Assembly (NCBI GenBank): GCA_019239585.1
Contig: JAFAZU010000059.1
Location: 1 to 10,746 of the forward strand
Length of the DNA: 10,746 nucleotides
Source of the DNA: Acidobacteriaceae bacterium
GTDB taxonomy: Bacteria; Acidobacteriota; Terriglobia; Bryobacterales; Bryobacteraceae
Direction of reading: 5' to 3'
Shown here: positions 1 to 4,827 of the stretch, in pieces
Layout of the letters: each line of letters opens with the position of its first letter
Numbering within the stretch: the first letter of the stretch is position 1
Notes under the pieces: generated by a model
What the model was told of the DNA's origin: nothing
Databases searched by the model: none
What the model saw: only the letters and a program-made list of their open reading frames with translations
Translations under genes and position numbers: made by a program

Positions 1-24
1 ATGGTAAAAATCCAGCGATAAGAG

Positions 25-1200
25 CTACTTCTTAGAAGACTTACCCGCCGAAGCAGTTTTGAGCAAGTCAGCTGAAGCAGAAGCCGCCGCTGCTACTGCC
101 GGCATTTTGAAATTTTCGCCGATCATGTTAGCCATGGTCTGGATTTCCAGTCCTTCCGCTTCTTTGGTAAAGACTAGACAGCGGCTTTCCGTATCAAAGT
201 CCGCCTGTACCCAATCACCGGCATTGACCTGACTGGTCGCCATCAGGTTCGATAAAGGGTGTACCAGCAGCCGTTCAATCGCACGCTTCAAATGCCGAGC
301 ACCGTACTTGATATCGGTGCCTTCCGTCAGCAGAAACTGCTTGCCCGCATCCGAAACCGTGAACACAAATGACTTTTCGGCTGGCGAAAGCAGAATGCGC
401 TGCTGCACTTGGCCCAGTTCCAGGTCTAGAATACGACGCAACTCGGACTCGCCCAGCGGCTTGAACACTACAACCTTATCAATGCGGTTCATGAACTCCG
501 GCGTAAATTTCCGGCGAGCCGCTTCGATCCCGCTACGGGACACCTTCTTGGACAGCTTTTCCTGGGATTCGTTCCCTTCTGAAACAGGCAGTCCCTTTCC
601 GAAACCCAATTTGGGAGCAACCAGCGAACTCATCTCGGAAGCACCCAGATTGCTGGTCATGAAAATCATGGCTTTGGAGAAATCAACCTTACGGTTGTCC
701 CCGAGAGTTAACGTTGCTTTATCCAGAATGCCCAGTAGCAGGTTCCAAAGAGCATCGCTCGCCTTTTCAATCTCGTCAAACAAAATGAAGCTGATCTTTA
801 CCGTGTCGGTGTGGTGCTGGTTAATCACCTCTTGACTCAGCAGCGGATGAGTTTCGCGGTGGCCCAGATAGCCGGGAGGCGAACCGATCAGCTTGGCAAT
901 CTCGTGGCTGTGCTGAAATTCGGCGCAATCGATTTTAATCACCGCGCGGGGATTATGAACGAGCGCTTCCGCCGTCGCCTCCACCGTGCGAGTCTTGCCC
1001 GAACCTGTCGGCCCCAAAAACAAGAAATTCCCAACAGGACGTCCCGGCGCGCATAAGCCGGTGACGTGCATCTGATAGATATTGACAATCTGCTCGATCG
1101 CTTCATCCTGGCCGACAACCAGTTTCAGCAGAGTCTTTTCGAGACTCTCCGCATCTTTGCCCGTCCTGCTCGGATCGAGAACCTTTCGTAACCGGCTCAT
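25..1200 (-). CDS. Single-domain AAA+ ATPase, Clp D2-like unfoldase
   Basis: The 391-aa product resembles the second ATPase module plus small C-terminal domain of ClpA/ClpB/ClpC without an N domain or first ATPase ring, so it is about half the length of those proteins. Numbered from the ATG at 1200, it shows Walker A GPTGSGKT (63-70), the pore loop GYLG (110-113), Walker B ILFDEIEKA (139-147), sensor 1 TSNLG (182-186), the arginine finger in FMNRID (R239) and sensor 2 GAR (300-302). An LGF tripeptide (198-200), followed by GKG, sits where ClpA, ClpC and ClpX carry their ClpP-docking loop. The tail is rich in Ala, Ser and Lys. The frame opens upstream at a TTG (1293), but the ATG at 1200 follows a GAAGGG-like site and starts just before recognisable homology. 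By family knowledge it should form an ATP-driven hexameric unfoldase in the cytoplasm; substrate and peptidase partner are unknown. It lies downstream of the reductase gene on the same strand. Confidence 0.88.
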   Translation of the reverse strand: MSRLRKVLDPSRTGKDAESLEKTLLKLVVGQDEAIEQIVNIYQMHVTGLCAPGRPVGNFLFLGPTGSGKTRTVEATAEALVHNPRAVIKIDCAEFQHSHEIAKLIGSPPGYLGHRETHPLLSQEVINQHHTDTVKISFILFDEIEKASDALWNLLLGILDKATLTLGDNRKVDFSKAMIFMTSNLGASEMSSLVAPKLGFGKGLPVSEGNESQEKLSKKVSRSGIEAARRKFTPEFMNRIDKVVVFKPLGESELRRILDLELGQVQQRILLSPAEKSFVFTVSDAGKQFLLTEGTDIKYGARHLKRAIERLLVHPLSNLMATSQVNAGDWVQADFDTESRCLVFTKEAEGLEIQTMANMIGENFKMPAVAAAASASADLLKTASAGKSSKK

Positions 1201-1341
1201 AACTGTTTGACCCTTCTTTCTGTTCCGCCGCCAGATTCCGTTCACTACTGGAACAGTGCGAAACCCAACCCCAAACTCTACGTTAGTTTTCAACTAACTT
1301 AAAGCAACTGAGGTGCCAAAGCATCGCATGGTTTTTTTCTA

Positions 1342-2073
1342 TTAGTTCTTCTGAGGACGCGAAGGTCTCACCTCAATTCGACTGATTAATGTTCTTTCCG
1401 GCATTCGCAAGATACTGAGTACGATTTCAGCAATGTCTTCAGGCGCGATCTTCCAATCGGCTTTACCTTTATTACTACTCTCCTGGCCTGAAAATTCCGT
1501 AGCCACGCTTCCGGGCATGATGTAGCTCACGGCAACATTATCATTACGGTGATCCAGCATGGTGACCTCGCTTAACGCGTTCATTCCAAATTTGGAAGCG
1601 TTGTACGCGCTGCCTCCCGCAAACGGATTTTTCCCCGCCAAGCTGCTGATATTAATAATGCGACCGCCGCGAGCCTGCGCGAAACGGCTCAAAGCCTCAC
1701 GGGTGCAATAAAATGCGCCGGACAGATTCGTTCCGATTACCTGGTCCCACTCTTGGACGGAAAGTTCACCGGCAGGCCGGAAGATGCCAATACCGGCATT
1801 ATTCACCAGAATGTCCAGACCGCCCAGTTCTTTATCCACAAACTCAAACATCTTTACCACATCACCGCTTTTGCTCACATCACCAGTGGTGCCAACCACC
1901 TTACTTTGCGCCCCGTCCCGCAGCTTATCCAGACTTTTCTCAACGTCTGCTTTATTTCTGGCGCAAATAGCAACATCAGCGCCGTTAAGGGCCAAAGCCT
2001 GTGCAACCGCTAAGCCGATCCCTTTCGAAGCTCCAGTAATGAATGCGCGTTTACCGCTTAAAAACCCTCGCAT
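1342..2073 (-). CDS. Short-chain dehydrogenase/reductase (classical SDR)
   Basis: A 243-aa classical SDR, normal length for the family. It has the Rossmann dinucleotide motif TGASKGIG (13-20), NNAG (91-94), the structural Asn in TNLSG (N116) and the catalytic set Ser144, Tyr157 and Lys161 (the last two in SAYNASK). Ser-Tyr spacing of 13 is canonical. An Arg right after the second beta strand (ICARN, R39) favours NADP(H) over NAD(H). The ATG at 2073 has AGGAGA 13 bases upstream (2087-2092), slightly long spacing but the best site. The enzyme should be a soluble cytoplasmic oxidoreductase of an alcohol or ketone, similar in layout to FabG-type 3-oxoacyl-ACP reductases; the substrate cannot be told from sequence. 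It is the upstream gene of a possible two-gene minus-strand unit with the AAA+ ATPase, separated by 141 bases, and is divergent from the toxin-antitoxin operon. Confidence 0.93.
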   Translation of the reverse strand: MRGFLSGKRAFITGASKGIGLAVAQALALNGADVAICARNKADVEKSLDKLRDGAQSKVVGTTGDVSKSGDVVKMFEFVDKELGGLDILVNNAGIGIFRPAGELSVQEWDQVIGTNLSGAFYCTREALSRFAQARGGRIINISSLAGKNPFAGGSAYNASKFGMNALSEVTMLDHRNDNVAVSYIMPGSVATEFSGQESSNKGKADWKIAPEDIAEIVLSILRMPERTLISRIEVRPSRPQKN

Positions 2074-2108
2074 GAATTTTCTTTTATCTCCTATCCACTA
2101 AAGACATA

Positions 2109-2170
2109 TTTCGATGGTGTTATATCACCACCACTCTTCCCTTCTATGATCTGAAATCGCCCAGACTTGA
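2109..2170 (+). repeat. Direct repeat, left copy, flanking the toxin-antitoxin pair
   Basis: These 62 bases match 2984-3045 in the same orientation with 8 mismatches and no gap, by eye. A 20-base core, ATCACCACCACTCTTCCCTT at 2124-2143, is identical in both copies. This copy lies in the intergenic region between the divergent reductase and antitoxin genes, so it could overlap their promoters. It also holds an imperfect palindrome, TGGTG-N6-CACCA (2115-2130), a possible operator; the left half is not conserved in the other copy, so the palindrome is not the conserved feature. Confidence 0.85.
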
Positions 2171-2246
2171 TCCTGCAAACCATGCTGGCGGAGGCGGATT
2201 CTTTACTGCTCCCTGGTATTTTCTATACTGACACCGAGAAGCGCTA

Positions 2247-2519
2247 GTGTCGAAGACTAAGGCTACGAGCCCGGAAAAGAATCTGCAAGCTACCGTGCCG
2301 CCCGCTTTGCTCGCGCAGATCGAGCAGGCTGCTGAAGCCGAACACATCACCGTCGATGAGTTGGTGCAGGATGCAGTGGAAAGCCGCCTGAACCGAAAGG
2401 AATGGCAAGAGATATTGTTATTTGGAGAACGCCACGCCCAAGCTCGACACCTCACAGAAAGCGATGTGGAGGAGGCCATATCCGCCGTTCGTTCTCAAGA
2501 TACGGAACACTGGCGCTAA
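2247..2519 (+). CDS. Antitoxin of PIN-type toxin-antitoxin module
   Basis: A 90-aa acidic, mostly helical protein whose position and sequence fit the antitoxin that precedes COG1569-type PIN toxins. After a short polar start, residues about 14-50 (LQATVPPALLAQIEQAAEAE onward, then a VDELVQDAVESRL helix) look like a strand-helix-helix DNA-binding unit of the ribbon-helix-helix type. The C-terminal part (WQEILLFGERHAQARHLTES, then DVEEAI) matches the toxin-contacting tail common in this group. Start is a GTG at 2247 with a weak GAGAAG site about five bases before it; there is no internal Met. Its TAA is followed directly by the toxin GTG (TAAGTG), so the pair is surely co-transcribed and probably translationally coupled. 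By family knowledge the antitoxin binds and blocks the nuclease and, with it, represses its own promoter. Confidence 0.85.
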   Translation: MSKTKATSPEKNLQATVPPALLAQIEQAAEAEHITVDELVQDAVESRLNRKEWQEILLFGERHAQARHLTESDVEEAISAVRSQDTEHWR

Positions 2520-2954
2520 GTGCTTTCCTCAACCGCTGACACCAACATTTATATTTCCGGTCTGAACTTCGGAGGTTTGCCACGCCGATTTCTGAACTTG
2601 GCCGAAGCCGGGGTGTTCCGGCTGGCAGTGTCGGAGGGCAGCCTAGCCGAGATCGCAAAAGTGCTGGCTTATGAAAAGACCGGCTGGCCGGCTGAGCGGA
2701 TTCAGCAAACGATTCGGCAGCTCAGACGATTTGCTGAAATGGTGCAGCCTATGGAAACGCTACAGGTCATTACCGCCGACCCGCCTAACAACCGAATTCT
2801 CGAATGTGCAATGGCGGCCGGATCGCAGTATTTAATAACCGGCGACAATCATTTATTGAGGTTGCAGCAGTATGGCGAAACCCGGATCGTGAAGCTGGCG
2901 GAATTCATGGAAATTCTGCAAAGCGAGTCCGGCGCTCCAGGCTTGCTGCACTAA
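2520..2954 (+). CDS. PIN-domain toxin, putative endoribonuclease (COG1569-like)
   Basis: A 144-aa PIN-domain protein of normal family length. Recognisable parts are the first acidic strand ADTNIYISG (D7), SLAEIAKVL (E44), the segment DPPNNRILE (87-95) and TGDNHLL (D109). PIN toxins bind divalent metal through a small acidic cluster and cut RNA, often tRNA or rRNA. The usual COG1569 signature at 87-95 is D-P-x-D-N-R-x-L-E, from memory; here the fourth position is Asn (N90), so one likely metal ligand is amidated. Activity may be reduced unless E95 or D87 compensates. The GTG start abuts the antitoxin stop with no spacing and has no good ribosome site of its own, which fits translational coupling. 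The operon is bracketed by direct repeats at 2109-2170 and 2984-3045. Confidence 0.9.
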   Translation: MLSSTADTNIYISGLNFGGLPRRFLNLAEAGVFRLAVSEGSLAEIAKVLAYEKTGWPAERIQQTIRQLRRFAEMVQPMETLQVITADPPNNRILECAMAAGSQYLITGDNHLLRLQQYGETRIVKLAEFMEILQSESGAPGLLH

Positions 2955-2983
2955 ACCGGCCTCAATTTCTAGGCGTTCTCTTC

Positions 2984-3045
2984 TTTCGACGCTGTTAAAT
3001 CACCACCACTCTTCCCTTTTATGATCTAAAATAGCCCGGATTTGA
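2984..3045 (+). repeat. Direct repeat, right copy, flanking the toxin-antitoxin pair
   Basis: Second copy of the 2109-2170 repeat, 875 bases downstream, same orientation, 54 of 62 positions identical by eye. It starts 29 bases after the toxin stop. Placement just outside both ends of a two-gene module is what a cassette insertion or a recombination-generated duplication would leave; alternatively it is a copied promoter segment, since both copies lie upstream of plus-strand genes. Recombination between copies would remove the whole toxin-antitoxin operon. Confidence 0.85.
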
Positions 3046-3201
3046 ACTTTGACTTCGCCAGCTTTTGAACTTCCGATTAACATGTAATCCGACGGTAGCC
3101 AAGTAGCACACTGCGCTCTCTTGCTGCCCTTTTGAAAAATATTTTGCCAACTCATGCAAAATGGCGGCCGATATTACGCAGGTAGAAATAGAGGGCAACG
3201 A

Positions 3202-3207
3202 AAGGAG
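3202..3207 (+). promoter_or_regulatory. Strong Shine-Dalgarno site before an in-frame TTG (3216)
   Basis: AAGGAG lies 8 bases before a TTG at 3216 that is in frame with the glycine-zipper protein and would add 23 residues (MLLSMSADRAADRVPENNFK and three more). The likelier start, ATG at 3285, has only a moderate AGAGAG-type site about 5-6 bases upstream. The strong site is real as sequence; whether it makes an extended isoform, a leader, or is a relic is open. Confidence 0.5.
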
Positions 3208-3284
3208 AATTCAGATTGCTCTTGTCGATGTCTGCCGATAGGGCAGCTGATCGCGTTCCAGAAAACAATTTTAAGAGAGACAAT

Positions 3285-3887
3285 ATGGCAAACACTTTTA
3301 CCTTTACGCTTGATTCATTCAAAATCACCGACACCCGATCCAGGCATAACGACACGGATTTTGTGACATTCACATTGTTGATCAACTCGGGCAACGGAAA
3401 CGGAAAACCGCAAACGTTGAAGAAATCCATGGGGGACGTGAACAATGGCGTTCACCCGGTGAATTTATCTTTTACAAATATTTCAGTCGATCCATCCGCC
3501 AGCGTCGTTTTAAACTACCTCATCGTGAACTCCGGTCATAAGAACCCGAGCCAGGTTGAATCGACTTTGGAGAGCGCTGGTACTGCATTAGCGGTCAAAG
3601 GCGGAGCCGCTCTCGGCGGCGCTATCGGAAGCGTAGTACCGGGACTCGGCACCTTGCTAGGAGCGGGAGCGGGTTTTCTGGCCGGTCAACTGGTCGGTAT
3701 TCTCAATGCGAACTGCGACGGAGCTGTGGCTGCCGAACAAAACACCTTTACACATAACGATTTGCTCACCAGGACCGCCCACGGCACGTTTACTCAGACT
3801 ACCAAGCACCCCGGTACGAATTCCCCGACGGGATGTGGAAGTAATTCAGTATATTTCGTAACCTGGCATATCCAACACGTTTCATAA
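3285..3887 (+). CDS. Glycine-zipper protein of unknown function
   Basis: A 200-aa protein I cannot assign to a named family. Residues 1-85 read as alternating strands (TFTFTLDSFKIT, DFVTFTLLI, SVVLNYLIV), followed by a short charged helix (about 88-98). Residues 105-140 are hydrophobic and glycine-rich: G107, G111, G115, then a VVPG turn, then G122, G126, G130, G134 and G138 at exact four-residue spacing. That is the pattern of two packed glycine-zipper helices, typical of membrane-associated or oligomerising hairpins. The C-terminal 60 residues are polar with two cysteines (C144, C184). There is no N-terminal signal peptide. I chose the ATG at 3285 because the strand-rich domain starts there; an in-frame TTG at 3216 with a strong ribosome site would lengthen it. 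It stands alone, with hairpins downstream and pseudogenes on the opposite strand. Possible roles include membrane insertion or pore formation, but this is inference. Confidence 0.75.
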   Translation: MANTFTFTLDSFKITDTRSRHNDTDFVTFTLLINSGNGNGKPQTLKKSMGDVNNGVHPVNLSFTNISVDPSASVVLNYLIVNSGHKNPSQVESTLESAGTALAVKGGAALGGAIGSVVPGLGTLLGAGAGFLAGQLVGILNANCDGAVAAEQNTFTHNDLLTRTAHGTFTQTTKHPGTNSPTGCGSNSVYFVTWHIQHVS

Positions 3888-3941
3888 TTTGTCATATACC
3901 GGAATGCGTCGCCGTCCGTGGCTCCCGGCACCAGCAGGGCG

Positions 3942-3967
3942 GCCCGCACCCCGCGCAGGGTGCGGGC
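3942..3967. terminator. GC-rich hairpin after the glycine-zipper gene
   Basis: A perfect 10-bp stem, GCCCGCACCC (3942-3951) with GGGTGCGGGC (3958-3967), and a 6-base loop, starting 54 bases after the gene stop. It lacks a T run on either strand, so it is not a canonical intrinsic terminator, but its place between convergent coding regions suits a transcription or RNA-end barrier. Confidence 0.5.
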
Positions 3968-3974
3968 ATACAGG

Positions 3975-4031
3975 CGCGTTAAGGCCAAGGTGCAAGCCGC
4001 TTTCATCTAGAGCGGCTTGCACCTTAACGCG
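3975..4031. repeat. Large inverted repeat with 21-bp arms and a 6-base bulge
   Basis: The inner arms AAGGTGCAAGCCGCT (3987-4001) and AGCGGCTTGCACCTT (4011-4025) pair perfectly over 15 bp around a 9-base loop. The outer block CGCGTTAAGG (3975-3984) pairs with CCTTAACGCG (4022-4031). Relative to the right arm, the left arm carries six extra bases that repeat AAGG, so the whole is a 21-bp stem with one bulge. The stop codon of the serine hydrolase stub lies inside the right arm. No T tract follows on either strand. It may be a bidirectional terminator, a palindromic repeat element, or the remnant of an inserted element that truncated the hydrolase. Confidence 0.7.
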
Positions 4032-4248
4032 TACCGAAAGAACTCGCGCTGGGGCTGTGAAGCAAGACGCCGACAATCGCGCCGGGAGCATTGTGCTGCG
4101 CCGGGAAGGGCTGCATATAGTCATCGATGACCTGCTTGATAGGAGATGATTCACTGCTAACAGAAAGCTGTTGGGCGCTCATCGTTTGAGTAAGCCCAGC
4201 GTAGACCGTTAGAGTGGAAAGAATAAACCAAGCGCGTCTGATATTCAT
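4024..4248 (-). pseudogene. N-terminal stub of an exported beta-lactamase-fold serine hydrolase
   Basis: The 74-aa reading frame starts with a convincing signal peptide (MNIRRAWFILSTLTVYAGLT then QTMSAQ) and continues into IKQVIDDYMQPFPAQHNAPG AIVGVLLH, split here only for length. That segment is the usual opening of class C beta-lactamase/penicillin-binding-protein-like serine hydrolases, where a helix is followed by PGxxVGV and the first strand. Family similarity stops after LLH (about position 4063); the last residues SPSASSFGTR run into the inverted repeat and a TAA. The catalytic SxxK and YxN motifs and roughly 300 or more residues are missing, so the gene cannot encode an active enzyme. 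Family assignment rests on a short stretch and is moderately sure. Confidence 0.65.
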
Positions 4249-4279
4249 CGATGTTTTCTAAGCGATTTAAATCCTGGGA

Positions 4280-4793
4280 CTAAGCCCGCGTATGATCGGG
4301 ATACCAGGAGGTAAGCGGATCGCTCCCACAATCGCTAAGATGGTCAAGCCAATACCCACCTTTAGCGGCAGATTCGGCAAGTAGAGCATGGCCAAGTCCG
4401 CGCTCACCATGACTGCAAACGCCAGCGCCCAAACCGCTGTGATGATGTAATTCGTCCTGATAAATGCGGGAGTGTTCCATATTTCCCGTGCTGTCCCTTC
4501 GCGCGCGTATTGCAGCGTGAAAGGACGGCGGATCGCGATGGATACCAAGACCACGAGCAAGAGTCCGGTATCCACACGCAGACTCGGCTCGCGATGGCGT
4601 AAGCCGCCAGTCCGCCAAAGAGCAGGAAGGTAACTACATCCAACACCTTCACGGCTCTCTGGCGACTCAGTCAGCCGCGCAGGAGCAATGCGCCGGAAAG
4701 CAGGGTGGCGGCCGCCAAGCTGGCCCTCGCTCCGGCCAGCCTTTCCACCACGCCGAACAACAGAAACGGCGCAAACGCTAACAGTAGTCCCAT
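4280..4793 (-). pseudogene. Decayed multi-pass membrane protein gene
   Basis: Three reading-frame pieces together spell one membrane protein. It opens at an ATG (4793, with AGGAG six bases upstream) as MGLLLAFAPFLLFGVVERLA and continues to LLLRG, then hits an in-frame TGA (4671-4673). The same frame resumes with VKVLDVVTFLLFGGLAAYAI. Around 4560-4600 the coding frame shifts to DTGLLLVVLVSIAIRRPFTL, WNTPAFIRTNYIITAVWALA, LPLKVGIGLTILAIVGAI. Near 4310-4318 a further one-base shift gives the expected ending TSWYPDHTRA. About five hydrophobic segments are visible. I do not recognise the family by name. Three independent lesions make a sequencing artefact less likely than true decay. Its start lies 34 bases downstream of the stop of the 985-aa gene, so the two probably shared a transcript. 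Confidence 0.72.
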
Positions 4794-4827
4794 CATTCAC
4801 TCCTGCCTCGAAAAAAAGGCTGCTGGA

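Larger units (their letters stand above)
2955..3284. other. Noncoding stretch between the PIN toxin and glycine-zipper genes
   Basis: About 330 bases with no convincing gene. It holds the right copy of the direct repeat (2984-3045), an A/T-rich stretch around 3130-3150 that could carry a promoter although no clear -10/-35 pair stands out, and a strong ribosome-binding-like site at 3202-3207. The short plus-strand reading frames here look compositionally random. Confidence 0.6.

Noticed and set aside
2984..3045. attC-type recombination site at the right repeat
   Set aside because: GTTAAAT fits GTTRRRY, but the left copy (GTTATAT) does not, and no matching RYYYAAC partner or palindromic structure lies upstream.
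2811..3180. Repeated ATGGCGGCCG at 2811 and 3171
   Set aside because: Ten-base identity with poor flanking agreement, one copy inside the toxin gene; consistent with chance in this composition.
3794..4006. Minus-strand 70-aa reading frame through the hairpin region
   Set aside because: It starts inside the inverted repeat, overlaps the glycine-zipper gene end antisense, and shows no domain or ribosome site.
3975..4031. Integron attC site
   Set aside because: GTTAAGG and CCTTAAC come close to attC core motifs, but each misses one consensus base and they occur in the order GTT...AAC, the reverse of an attC site; no integrase is present.
4801..4827. Terminator after the 985-aa gene
   Set aside because: There is a run of seven T on the minus strand, but no stable stem immediately before it.
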